A DNA stretch of 27,192 nt from Taishania sp036758285 (GCA_036758285.1 DAIOWV010000042.1:1-27192), one strand, 5' to 3'; numbered from the stretch's first letter, positions 16,620 through 27,182 are shown. Numbers and translations are program-made. Notes: generated from the letters alone by a model not told the origin.

Positions 16620-17882
16620 TTATCGATAGATTAAATATTCTTTTCGGATTTTTCTGAATGTCTTAATGTCTTCTTCCCAGCTTTCACGAATTTCATCTTC
16701 ACTAACAAATGAGTTAAGTTGTTTTGCTAATTCGTCATTCCCTGCAAGAAGATTGAAAAAACGAGTTCTATCGATCCATTTATCTCCATATTTTGGATGC
16801 AAAATATCTCTGGCTTGGAATAAATAATCCAAGCTTAATTTCTTGAAAAATCAAAAATGTAATGGTATTAATTTCTTGAAACGCTCGTCATTTTCAGTTA
16901 AATTAATACCATTACATTTTTGATTTTTCAATTTTGGGTCTGTTGCACCAACTTGTGAAGTCGGTGTAAATGAAAACCCCGTTTCAGGAAAATCTGGATG
17001 TCCAAAAATTTCAAATGGTGTTGTTGTACCTCGTCCTACGCTAACGATAGTTCCTTCAAAAAAGCAAAGACTCGGATATAAAATGATTGAATTGTCATTT
17101 TTAAGATTTGGAGATGGAGCAATAGGTAGCGAATATTCATCTTTACGTCTATAGTCTTTGATTTCAATAACTGTTAAATCACAAGTCAAACTATCTTTTA
17201 ACCATTTCTCTCCATTAATCATTAGTCCATATTCTCCGATTGTCATTCCGTACAAAACAGGAACGGGATGCATGCCGACAAATGATTCGAAACCAGGTTT
17301 TCTAGTTGGTCCATCAATGATGTGTCCATTTGGATTTGGTCGATCTAGGATTATTACTTTTATTCCTTTTTCAGCGGCAGCCTCCAGTACATAATGAAGT
17401 GTTGAAATGTAAGTGTAAAATCGTACTCCAACATCTTGTAAATCAAATAGAATATAATCTATACTGTCTAGATCTTTTGATTTGGGCTTTTTATTATCCC
17501 CATAAATCGAAATGACAGGAAGTTTTGTTTTTTGATCAATTGCATCGTTTATTTTAGCTCCAGCATCACCTTCTCCTCTAAAACCATGTTCAGGGGAAAA
17601 AACTTTAACAATATTTACTTTTCGACTTAAAAGTGAATCAACTAAATGTGTATTCTCAATTCTTGAAGTTTGATTACCTACAATTGCTACTCGTTTATTT
17701 TCTAAGAGCGGAATATACTCTTCTGTTTGATATGCTCCAGGGGAAATGTCTCCGTTTTCATTTTCGATTTCAATTGCATCATCGATTTTTAAAACACTAG
17801 ATGCACAAGCATTTGTACTATAAAGTAGAATTAAAAATACAGAAACTCTTTTCAAGGCCGAAACCTTTATGTAATTTAGCAT
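16620..17882 (-). pseudogene. namZ: DUF1343 / NamZ-type exo-beta-N-acetylmuramidase gene disrupted by a 33-bp stop-carrying insertion
   Basis: The upstream piece (17882 down to 16851) encodes 343 aa. It has an export signal (VSVFLILLYSTNACASS, SPI or possible lipobox) and DUF1343 hallmarks: VAIVGNQTSRI, FSPEHGFRGEGDAGAKI, YGDNKKP, FDLQDVGVRFYTYISTL, DRPNPNGH, SVGRGTTTPFE. It ends abruptly at ...KKLIPLHF-stop. The rest of the family C-terminus continues at 16832-16620 in the same frame (DYLFQARDIL ... FFNLLAGND ... SEDEIRESW ... RKEYLIYR). Removing 33 bases between the 14-bp direct repeats (16835-16848 and 16868-16881) rejoins ERFKKL-SLDYLF and gives an intact 409-aa protein. NamZ (YbbC) enzymes are known to release MurNAc from peptidoglycan ends for cell-wall recycling. 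ATG at 17882 is preferred over an in-frame ATG at 17966, which would overlap the divergent permease gene and add an unlikely leader. Confidence 0.9.
16843..16931. repeat. Perfect 32-bp inverted repeat created inside namZ
   Basis: The arms are 16843-16874 and 16900-16931, separated by a 25-base spacer. They are exact reverse complements. The right arm is the ordinary coding sequence for KNQKCNGINL. The left arm overlaps the 33-bp insertion and supplies the premature TGA on the minus strand. Confidence 0.97.
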
Positions 17883-17898
17883 TTCAAATACTATATAA

Positions 17899-19605
17899 TT
17901 GTCGTTCGAATATTTCATATCAAATCGGATTCTTAAAAGTGAAGCACAAGGTAAGAAAGTTTCCAAGGCAATCGTGCGTATATCTGTAATAAGTATTGCA
18001 CTAGCGATTGTTGTTAACTTAATTACTGTTGCTGTCGTTAAAGGTTTTCAAAATCAAGTTCGTGATAAAGTGTCCGGATTTGGAGCTCATTTAACAATTC
18101 TTTCCGCTTCAGGAGGACATATACACGAATCTAATCCTATTCTCAAAAATCAAGCCTTTTTTGAAGAGGTTAAGAAAATTGCAGGTGTAAAGAGCATTTC
18201 TCCAGTAGCATATAAACCAATTTTGTTTCAGAGTGATCGAAATGAAAGAATCGTAAAATTGGCTAACGGAAAAGATACGTCAATTGTTGAACAGAACGTA
18301 CATGGTGGATTATTGAAAGGAGTCGATAATCAATATGATTGGTCATTTTTCAAAGATAATTTGAAAGAAGGAAAGATTCCACAGTATAATTCGAGAAATA
18401 CTTCAACTGAAATTCTGATTTCTAAAAAAATGGCTACTGACTTAAATTATAAAGTTGGTGATACAATAAGATCGTATTTTGTTAGATCTGTTCCTGTTCT
18501 AAAAAAACTCATAATTAAAGGGATTTTTGAAACGGGTTTAGAGGAACATGATAAAAAGATAGCAATTGGTGATCTTCGATTGGTTCAAGAATTAAATGAT
18601 TGGGGGATTCAGGCCTCGGTTGAAATTGATGATTCTCTCTATCAAGTTTCAGGATATGAGGATCAATTGATTGTTCGTGTCAATGCAAAAGGAGGACAAG
18701 GTCAATTTCGATACGATTGGGGTGATGGTCCTGAGATTTATGGAGCAAAGACTTTTAATGCCGATAAAGACACGGTTTTTAGAGTGATTGTTTCTGATTT
18801 CACAACAAGTTTAATGAATCAAAAATCGATTTCAATAGAAGACACAGCCTATCTCAAAGTGACAATTTCTGGAAATAAACAAGGAATTAATAAATTTAAT
18901 ACTGAAGATGGAGTATTACTTAAAAAATATATAAATGATGATCCTCTGAAATATTCAATATCAACAGTTGATAAGGTTGTTCATTTTGAACAGGTTGATG
19001 GGGAAGGGAGCTCAACTAGTTATGTTGCAGGTTTTGAAGTTAAAATTAAGGATTGGAATCAATTAGATGAGGTCAAAAAGTCAGTTAAGAAAAAGGTTGA
19101 GTTCATTCCTTCAGAATCAGAAGAAATTTTTCGTGTAGACAGTATCCGAGATTCTGAACATGATATTTTTGTTTGGCTTGGCTTTTTAGATCTAAATGTT
19201 TTGATAATCATCGTTTTAATGATTTTAATAGGAATCATTAACATGGGATCAGCTTTACTTGTTTTAATTTTAGTACGAACCAATTTTATTGGAATTCTTA
19301 AATCAATGGGGGCAACCGATTGGTCTATTCGTAAAATATTTCTGATTCAAGCGTCTTTTTTAATTATTCGGGGAATGATTATTGGAAATGTAATTGGAAT
19401 AACGTTTGCACTTTTACAGTATTATTTTAACATTATTCCTTTAAATCCAGAAGTTTATTACTTGAATACGGTACCAATTGAATTGAATTTTTGGCATTGG
19501 TTACTCTTAAATGTAGGTACTTTATTGGTATGTGTAATCTCGTTAATTATTCCAAGTGTTGTGATTACAAAAATTAGCCCTGCAAAAGCAGTAAAATTTA
19601 ATTAA
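17899..19605 (+). CDS. FtsX/LolE-type ABC transporter permease with an extra periplasmic PKD/Ig-like domain
   Basis: A 568-aa permease starting at TTG. An in-frame TAA lies immediately upstream, and the N-terminus (FEYFISNRIL, then GKKVSKAIVRISVISIALAIVVNL) matches the usual family start. The first span is about 28-50. A MacB-type periplasmic core follows (VRDKVSGFGAHLTI, MATDLNYKVGDTIRSYF, GIFETGLEEHDKKIAIGDLRLVQ up to about 230). The FtsX domain has three spans near 425-455, 475-505 and 533-558, with KSMGATDWSIRKIFL between. Relatives are about 400-430 aa. The excess lies between residues 237 and 375 and includes VNAKGGQGQFRYDWGDGPEIYG, which resembles a PKD/SprB-like fold. LolCE-type permeases extract lipoproteins from the inner membrane with a LolD ATPase, which is not in this window. 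Ten bases separate it from the photolyase. Confidence 0.85.
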   Translation: MSFEYFISNRILKSEAQGKKVSKAIVRISVISIALAIVVNLITVAVVKGFQNQVRDKVSGFGAHLTILSASGGHIHESNPILKNQAFFEEVKKIAGVKSISPVAYKPILFQSDRNERIVKLANGKDTSIVEQNVHGGLLKGVDNQYDWSFFKDNLKEGKIPQYNSRNTSTEILISKKMATDLNYKVGDTIRSYFVRSVPVLKKLIIKGIFETGLEEHDKKIAIGDLRLVQELNDWGIQASVEIDDSLYQVSGYEDQLIVRVNAKGGQGQFRYDWGDGPEIYGAKTFNADKDTVFRVIVSDFTTSLMNQKSISIEDTAYLKVTISGNKQGINKFNTEDGVLLKKYINDDPLKYSISTVDKVVHFEQVDGEGSSTSYVAGFEVKIKDWNQLDEVKKSVKKKVEFIPSESEEIFRVDSIRDSEHDIFVWLGFLDLNVLIIIVLMILIGIINMGSALLVLILVRTNFIGILKSMGATDWSIRKIFLIQASFLIIRGMIIGNVIGITFALLQYYFNIIPLNPEVYYLNTVPIELNFWHWLLLNVGTLLVCVISLIIPSVVITKISPAKAVKFN

Positions 19606-19615
19606 TAGATTAGTC

Positions 19616-20911
19616 GTGAATAAAATTGTTGTTTTTTGGTTTCGAAGAGACTTGCGATTAGATGATAATATTGGATTGTTTCATGCACTTTCAACGGGCT
19701 TAGAAGTTTTACCAATCTTTATTTTTGATACAGATATTTTAAGTCAATTGGATACTGACTCCGATAGAAGAGTAAGTTATATCCATGACTCCTTGTCACT
19801 GATAAACAGGCAGCTGGGTGATCAAAAATCTGGATTAAAGACATATCTTGGAACTCCATTAGAGGTTTTTACTAAGTTAACTGAAGAATATGCGATTGAT
19901 TCGGTTTATTGTAATCGGGATTACGAACCGCAGGCAATTGAAAGAGATTTATTAATTAAGAATTTTCTTAATTCAAAAGGAATAAACCTTCATGATTATA
20001 AGGATCAAGTTATATTTGAAAAGTCAGAAATTACAAAAGATGATGGAAAGCCTTATACAGTCTATACACCTTATTCCAAAAAATGGAAAGCAAATTTAGG
20101 TTCACAACATTATAACTCCGTAGTAATTGACTATAACAATTTCATTAAAGGGATTGAAGGGGAGGTTCTTGCTTTAGAATCAATTGGTTTTAAGTCGACT
20201 GATTTTAAATTTACCATTCCTCAATTAAACGAAGAAATTATTGTCAGCTACCATTTATATCGAGATTTTCCTGAATTAGATCGTACAACTTATTTAGGTG
20301 TTGCGTTACGTTTTGGAACAATTTCTATTCGTAAATGCGTTGCTTTTGCTCGGATTCATAATGAAACTTGGCTCAATGAATTAATCTGGAGGGAATTTTT
20401 CATGCAAATTTTGTATCATTTTCCCCATGTAGCAACAAGAAGCTTCAAGCAACAGTATGATGCAATAGAGTGGAGGAATAATGAAGAAGATTTTAATGCC
20501 TGGTGTGAGGGAAAAACGGGTTATCCGATTGTAGATGCAGGAATGCGTCAATTAAATGAAACTGGTTTTATGCACAATCGAGTTCGAATGATTGTTGCTA
20601 GTTTTTTGTGTAAACATTTATTAATTGATTGGCGATGGGGGGAAGTGTATTTTGCGAAACATCTTTTGGATTATGATTTAAGTGCAAATAATGGCAATTG
20701 GCAATGGGCTGCAGGTTGCGGTTGTGATGCAGCACCCTATTTTCGAATTTTTAATCCAACCTCTCAGACTTTAAAATTTGATAAAGAACTCAAATATGTT
20801 CGAAAATGGAACCCTGATTTTGAATTGCAATTAACGTCACCTATAGTAGATCATCAATTCGCAAGAGAACGTGTTTTAAAAGCCTATAAAAAAGCTTTGG
20901 ATAAGGTATAG
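19616..20911 (+). CDS. phrB: Deoxyribodipyrimidine photolyase (cryptochrome/photolyase family)
   Basis: A 431-aa protein beginning at GTG; the family N-terminus VVFWFRRDLRLDDN follows at once, so this start is firm. The N-terminal Rossmann-like antenna domain covers about 1-125. The C-terminal FAD-binding part shows WLNELIWREFFMQIL, TGYPIVDAGMRQLNETGFMHNRVRMIVASFL, LLIDWRWGEVYFA and NGNWQWAAGCGCDAAPYFRIFNP, which include FAD-contacting residues and the Trp residues for electron transfer. Photolyases use blue light to split UV-induced pyrimidine dimers. A cryptochrome-like role cannot be excluded from sequence. It lies ten bases after the permease gene and is probably co-transcribed. It is slightly shorter than E. 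coli PhrB (about 470) but looks complete. Confidence 0.92.
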   Translation: MNKIVVFWFRRDLRLDDNIGLFHALSTGLEVLPIFIFDTDILSQLDTDSDRRVSYIHDSLSLINRQLGDQKSGLKTYLGTPLEVFTKLTEEYAIDSVYCNRDYEPQAIERDLLIKNFLNSKGINLHDYKDQVIFEKSEITKDDGKPYTVYTPYSKKWKANLGSQHYNSVVIDYNNFIKGIEGEVLALESIGFKSTDFKFTIPQLNEEIIVSYHLYRDFPELDRTTYLGVALRFGTISIRKCVAFARIHNETWLNELIWREFFMQILYHFPHVATRSFKQQYDAIEWRNNEEDFNAWCEGKTGYPIVDAGMRQLNETGFMHNRVRMIVASFLCKHLLIDWRWGEVYFAKHLLDYDLSANNGNWQWAAGCGCDAAPYFRIFNPTSQTLKFDKELKYVRKWNPDFELQLTSPIVDHQFARERVLKAYKKALDKV

Positions 20912-21036
20912 TTTGCGTTTTGCTGATTGTTTATTTGCTTTTCATTTGTAAATCAGCTGGTTGATTGGCTATGAGTGATGTTTGTTTTTCTTGAAAAATC
21001 CAGTTCAATCTATATAAAATTATTTGATTTTAATTT

Positions 21037-21044
21037 TATATTTG
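21037..21044 (+). promoter_or_regulatory. Candidate -7 box TATATTTG for the 21103 gene
   Basis: This is a full TAnnTTTG match in the 191-base gap after the photolyase gene, giving a 5' leader of roughly 50 bases to the ATG at 21103. No well-spaced TTG -33 element is obvious. Confidence 0.55.
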
Positions 21045-21102
21045 TAGTATATAGAAGCCTTAATCTTTTTAGAATAATGGTTTAAATTAACGCTAACATT
21101 AT

Positions 21103-24100
21103 ATGTTAATAAACTCACTACTTAGACAAAACTTATTTGTTGATCTCTCAATCAAGAGATTTTTAGTCATTTTTTCACTTTTTATTATTCCTTCTTTTAT
21201 ATTTTCTCAGACCGATACAATGTATTGGATAGGTGATTTATCACAATCTGATGGTCGAGGAGATTGGAGTATTTTGAATAATTGGTCTTATGTTTCTGGT
21301 ATTCAAAGTTCTCCACAACCATCTGCTATTCCTGGACCTAACACAGTTGTTGTATTTGATGCCAATTCAAGATTGTCAGGAACAACAGATGCTTCAAGAA
21401 CAATTACTGTAAACTCTGAGTACTCTATAAAATCGTTGATTTTTGCACCTTCTTTGACGAATACCGCTTCAAATCCGATTATCATTAATAGAGGAGACTA
21501 TCATATGCGTGTAACAGGTGATGTGCGGTTGCAAGTGGGAGTAGCGATGAATTCAAATTACAACTTTTTTGCTTATAGTCTTATTATGCAACCTGCATTA
21601 GGTGAAGTTTCAAATTTGTATCTAAATGGTAATCAACTTGATATTCATTTTCAAAAAGAAGGGATGGGGGTAACGAACATATCGGAGACGATAAATTCCT
21701 CGAAATACTTTAGTGTTACTGCTGGAACATTAAACTATTCTGCTTCTACAATCAATGTAAATAACATTACTTTTTCTAATTCATCAGTAAGTAATTTCAA
21801 CAATTTAATCACATTTCAGAGTATAGGAGTTCTAGCAATTAATGATGTTGCGATGGTCAATTTACCAAATGTAACAACTATGTCAGTGTATGCTTTTGGC
21901 CTTTATTCTACAACTCCCTTAAATTTACCTTCTCTACAAACATTTACTTCTATCGCCCAAATTGCGGGGTCAAATTCGGCATCAACATTGAATCTGCCTA
22001 TTTCTGGTGGTGCCATATTAGATATGATGTATATGAATTATATGGGGAATCTATCTGCAGGGAATTCTGAATTTTTAATTAGAAATGGAGTTTTTGCTGT
22101 TAAAGATGGTACACATGTGTATAAAGTAACAATGAAAAATTTAGTCAATGATACACAAATTCAAGGTTCCTGTATCATTGATGAATTAATTTTTGAAAAT
22201 GTTGGAGCTATGTTTGTTGGTAATTGTGAAATTGGGATTTTCACACCAGCACCATCTAAAAATTATTCAATCATACATAACTATACATTAACAATTACTN
22301 NNNNNNNNNNNNNNNNNNNNNNNNNNNNCCACAACTTTAGATTGTACTTCCTACTGGACTTTAAGTGGAGGAGCGGGAGGGTATTACAATAATACATCAT
22401 ATACCTCAAATTTTAATAATAATACAGGTTCAACTTTAGAGTTGCGAAATGTTATCTTAGCACGAATCAATGCTATTAATACATCAAATCTTACAGAGAT
22501 TTTAGGTGTAGATCTGGAGTCAAATACAGGTAATATTGCATTTGTCGAGCCAGTTTCAAAAGATATTTTTTGGGTTGGAGATGCTGGAAATAATATTTGG
22601 AATGATATTTTAAACTGGTCTGTTTCTTCTGGAGGAATTGGAGGGTATTGTGTTCCCACTCGTTTCGATAATGTGTATTTTGATAACGGTTCAATAATTA
22701 CAGGTCCTATCAATACACTTGGTGCAAAAGTTCATGATATTTTCATACAAAATAATGCCCCATCAGCAATTAACTTTTACATGGGGGAAATCGAATGTTA
22801 TGGCTCTTGGTATATGCGTTCAGGTGTTTCATTCGAAAATACTGTAAGTGTTTTTTTTATCGCGGAAGATTTAGGGGAAACAATTACTTCCAATGGTTCT
22901 TCTTTTAATCGAGTTTATTTTAGAGGACTAGGTGGATGGATCATCCAAGATGATTTTAAGACATCAGAACGAGTGTTTTTTCAAGGTGGTACATTAAATA
23001 CCAATAGTCAGGATATTTATATAGAAAATGACTTTTTGGGACAGGATTATTTCACCTATCCTGAACAAGGACAGGGTGGTTATCGTTCTCTAATTTTAGG
23101 AAGTTCCACATTAAGTATTAATCTCCAATGGGATTATAATCACTTGTCAAATACGTTAGATGCAGGTACTTCACATATTATTTTTAGAAATCCTGGACCA
23201 TATATGACACAGATGAGAAATAGAGATGGACATGTGTATCATGATGTGAGTACTTTAGCAAGTAATGCGGAGTTTAGGATCGAAGGTAGTGTTACTTTTA
23301 ATCATGTATTGACAAGAGCGAAGAATACAACTTTTGTTTCTAGCTTTATAGCTAATGAAGTAAGTTATGTAAGCACTCCAATGTATGGTTCTCAATACTC
23401 TGTTGTACACGAAAATAGTACAATTGGAACACTAAATCTATCTTCAAACATTTCATACATTGTAAATAATGGCAGATCATTAACCATTTTAAATGATATC
23501 ATTGATGCAACACCAAACTGTTCAGGATTGATGGTATTATCCTCATCGACACCCAGTTCAGGGCAGTTTTCTTTGATCAAAACATTGGGAACAATACATT
23601 TGGATAATGTTCGTATTTTAGGTGTAAATGCTATTGGAGGAGCTTCATTTACTGCAAATGGATTAAATGAAATGAATAATTTAGGTTGGATCTTTGTTGA
23701 ACCTGTCGCAAAAGAATTATACTGGGTCGGATTTATTGATAATAATTGGAATAATGGAAATAATTGGACAACTAATACAGATGGTACTCCATCTGGTGGT
23801 TGTGTTCCCACTAGGTATGATAATGTTCATTTTAATAGTTTTTCAACCCAAAATTTACCTATTCAAATATTGGGACAAGATGCGACGTTTAATAATTTAA
23901 TCACACATTCTGATGCACCGAATGATATTCATATTCTTTCTTCTCAAAATTTGAATTCTTTTGCATACGGTAATTTAATTCAATTAAAACAAGGAATGCA
24001 TTATGAATTTTTAAATTTAGTTGGAAACGTCTCTGATGGAGTGATAACTGGTACTGGTAGCTTTTCATTTGGAAATCTTACTGTAAATAATGTTTCTGCA

Positions 24101-26653
24101 ATTTGGAATATTGATAATAGCAGTGACATCAGCATTAGATATTATTTTCAAATGACTGCAAATAATGTAGCAATGAATTTAAATCGTTTTACGGTAACTT
24201 ACGTTGATATTAATTCAGGTGATTTTACATTAAACGCTACAACTAGTGTTACGTCTTTGGATCGCTTTCAAATAAATTCTGTTGGTAAAACGATTATCTT
24301 AAATACTCCTATTTATACATGCCATTACAATATCTTTTTATATGACGGAACATTTATAATGCAGGATGTTGTTGCCAATATTAGAGGGTTTTACACTTAT
24401 TTCTGGAATACCACTTTAGATATTCGAAATTCTAACATAACAGCTAGATTTTGGGAGTATGGCGTTAGTGGAAGTACATTATATTCTGATGATAGTGAAA
24501 TTAATATTGAAGAGTCTTTTAGAGGAGCTTTTGGACATCGATATAATATAATCAGAACTACAGGTGGAACTGATGCTATGAATCATCCAATTGACGGAAG
24601 TATGATTATTAATAAATTAATTTTAAATCATAGTAGACAAATAAATGGAGACAATACAATTCAGCAACTCTATTTAGCTCCAAGAAATATAACATTGAAA
24701 TTAAATGATGGAACAACGCAAATCATTACTGAAGATTTATCACTCAATGGTTCTCCATGTATGTTTAATACATTAAGGGCTGTTTCTACATCTGCAACAA
24801 TTTCTTATGTTAATCCCAATAATCATAATCGATACGATTATGTGTTAGTAGGAGGGATTAATGCAACAATTGCCGATTTAGAATTTGACGTTAATAGTAG
24901 TGTTTTACCATCAACAATGGTAAACAATAATAAGGTCATATTTCTATCTGGAACACCTGGATTGATAGGTTTAGGAAGCAATGTAACGTGCCGAACAATT
25001 GATCTTTCAGATCCAACATCTCACACAATTTCAGCTTCAGGATTCTATGGTGGAGGTAATTCAATTTATAGATGGTACAAGAAAAACTCAATTGGTGTTT
25101 GGGAACTATTAAATGTTCCTTCTACTACTATTGAATTGAATGTCTTAAATCATGGTATAAATGGAGAGTATCAATGTGTTATCGTATATGATTCAACAAT
25201 GACAATTGCAAATCAATGCAATACGAGTGACGCAATGGTTTTTTCTTCAACAATTGTTCCGACAGTAACATTGACAACTTCGAATTCAACTATTTGTTAT
25301 GGAAATACGATAGCAATAGGTGGTAATGTCACAGCAATTGGACCTTGGACCTTGACTTTGAGTGATGGGCAAACTTTTTCAGGAAATGATACTTCTAGTT
25401 GGAATTTAAATGTAAGTCCAATAGTTAATACAACATATAGTATAACAAATTTTGAAGATGATTGTAATACAGTTACTGGTTCTGGGACTGTTTCAATTTC
25501 ATTGCCTCCAAGTAGTAATAATTTGTCAATTGATGGAGAATCAGCGTCTTGTATTTCTACTGGCTCAGGATGGATACAATTTCGAAATTCTACATCAGGC
25601 CGATTATTAGTTGCTATAGACTTGCAAGGCAATGATTTAGGGAATATCTCAGCAACTTCTTATGTGCAAAATTCACCTTTTAGTGTTGCTGCTTGTGGGA
25701 GTTTAGATCCTGCAAATGCAACTGCAGTTTTGGGGAGACGTTGGGTTATTACCCCTGACCATCAACCCACTAGTTCAGTTAAAGTTCGATTGTATTTTGA
25801 TGATTTTGAATATCAATCATTAGAACCTGTAGCGAATTCAAATGCAAATCCTTATGATGATGTTTTTACATTTTCTGATTTACAATTGAGTAAATACCAC
25901 AATGATGGTTCTCCTTTGGTAAATAACAATCCACATGATAACTGTAGTTCTGGAATTACAACAATATGGGCTCCACAAGGATCGGGTGTGATTTCTTCTG
26001 TTATTTCTGGGTTTGATTCAAACGGTAGATTTACAGATTATGAAATTTCAGATTTCTCCGAGTTTTGGTTGCATGGAAGTACTATAATGAGTCCGTTAAG
26101 TGTTGATTTAATTAACTTTAACGCAAATTGTGATGAAGGTAATGTTAAGCGCATTGAATGGTCAACAGCTTTAGAGCAAAATTCATCTCATTTTATACTT
26201 GAAAGAAGTCAAGATGGAGTTTCTTGGGAAAGAGTTAAGTACGTCTTGGCTTCTAGTAATTCTTCAGAAGTAACGAATTATGTTGTTGAAGATACTTATG
26301 CTGGAAATGGTATCTATTATCGATTGAATCAAGTTGATTTTGATGGAAAGGTAAAGGTATTTGATCCTATTTATTTGAAATGCTCTTCAAATTCGAATAA
26401 TTTGATAGCTTATCCTAATCCTTCTAATGGTATTTTTCAAGTTCAAATAAATGCTAAAAACAATATCGGTATTTCTTACTTAAATATTCAAGATGTAACT
26501 GGTAAAATTGTTGTAAGTGAAACGATTAAAATTTCAAAAGGTGTGCAAACTATCCTGTTTGATTCAAGTCGATTGGCAACAGGAGCTTATATTATAAGTG
26601 TATTAACTTCAACTTCTGATCAATTCATTCCAGTTAAATTAATTGTAGAATAA
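21103..26653 (+). CDS. Very large T9SS type-A secreted protein with three WVG-NNW-NW modules, interrupted by an N gap
   Basis: Coding runs from the ATG at 21103 to the gap, then resumes in another frame at 22329 (TTLDCTSYW...) without a stop to 26653. It is one gene of roughly 1840 codons. A signal peptide is present (FLVIFSLFIIPSFIFSQ). Three modules of about 380-450 residues each open with a similar header: YWIGDLSQSDGRGDW (near 21223), FWVGDAGNNIWNDILNW (near 22569) and YWVGFIDNNWNNGNNW (near 23719). The last two headers are followed by GG(Y/-)CVPTR(F/Y)DNV(Y/H)F. The bodies are rich in N, T, S and short strands, suggesting beta-helix or beta-sandwich folds. Ig-like domains follow (about 25000-25510), then a region ending WSTALEQNSSHFILERSQDG. 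A Por-type T9SS type-A sorting tail comes last (YPNPSNGIFQVQI ... DVTGKIV ... LATGAYIISV ... KLIVE). Cell-surface or secreted location is well supported; function is unknown. Confidence 0.88.
22300..22328. other. Assembly gap of 29 N inside the large T9SS cargo gene
   Basis: The coding part before the gap is exactly 399 codons and the part after it is 4325 bases (remainder 2). An unbroken gene needs a gap length leaving remainder 1 when divided by three (for example 19, 28 or 31). Comparison with the next module (LTIL-NDIIDA-TPNC) suggests about 6 to 9 missing residues. Confidence 0.9.
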
Positions 26654-26669
26654 GGTTAAAAGTTAGCCC

Positions 26670-26714
26670 ATAAAAAATGCCCAATCTATTTTAAATGGAT
26701 TGGGCATTTTTTAT
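26670..26714. terminator. Bidirectional Rho-independent terminator between convergent genes
   Basis: A perfect 17-bp inverted repeat has arms 26670-26686 and 26698-26714 and an 11-nt loop. The GC-rich core is TGCCCAATC/GATTGGGCA, flanked by A-run and T-run ends, so it can terminate both the gene ending at 26653 and the cyclophilin gene ending at 26730. Confidence 0.92.
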
Positions 26715-26729
26715 GAATTCGTATTTATA

Positions 26730-27182
26730 TTACTCAATAATTGTAATACTATCAATTGAATCACCTTGACGGATGTCATCAACCACATCAACACCTTCAA
26801 TTACTTTACCAAAACAAGTATGATTTCTATCTAAATGAGAAGTGTTATCACGTGAATGGCATACAAAAAATTGAGATCCACCAGTATTTCTTCCAGCATG
26901 AGCCATTGATAAAACACCTCTGTCATGGAATTGGTTTCCACCGTTTAATTCGCAGTCAATTTCGTAACCAGGTCCTCCTGTTCCTGGAGTACCTTTAGCT
27001 CCATCTCTTGAATTTGGACATCCACCTTGAATCACGAAATTTGGAAGTACACGGTGCCATTTTAAACCGTCGTAATAACCATCCTTTGCTAATTTAACAA
27101 AATTTGCAACAGTATTTGGTGCATCTGTAGTGTATAAATCCACTTTCATTTCACCTTTGTTTGTTTTAATAATTGCGTGCAT
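26730..27182 (-). CDS. Cyclophilin-type peptidyl-prolyl cis-trans isomerase
   Basis: A 150-aa single-domain cyclophilin with no signal peptide, so it is likely a cytoplasmic folding catalyst. The active-site pattern is clear: HRVLPNFVIQGG (R44, F49, Q52), LSMAH, GSQFFVCH (F105-F106) and HLDRNHTCFGKV (H121). The Trp of eukaryotic cyclophilins is His116 here; other residues at that position are usual in bacterial forms and go with low cyclosporin sensitivity. The ATG at 27182 is ten bases from the window end, so its promoter is not visible. It converges on the large T9SS cargo gene across the shared terminator. Confidence 0.93.
   Translation of the reverse strand: MHAIIKTNKGEMKVDLYTTDAPNTVANFVKLAKDGYYDGLKWHRVLPNFVIQGGCPNSRDGAKGTPGTGGPGYEIDCELNGGNQFHDRGVLSMAHAGRNTGGSQFFVCHSRDNTSHLDRNHTCFGKVIEGVDVVDDIRQGDSIDSITIIE

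Noticed and set aside
16843..16931. Inverted repeat as a terminator or IS/attachment end
   Set aside because: It lies inside a coding sequence, no T run follows the stem, no transposase is near, and one arm is ordinary conserved coding sequence.
17883..17966. Upstream in-frame ATG at 17966 as the namZ start
   Set aside because: It would overlap the permease coding region by 68 bases and put about 28 charged residues before the signal peptide.
20922..20957. GCTGATT/AATCAGC hairpin after the photolyase as a terminator
   Set aside because: Seven base pairs with a 22-base loop and no T run.
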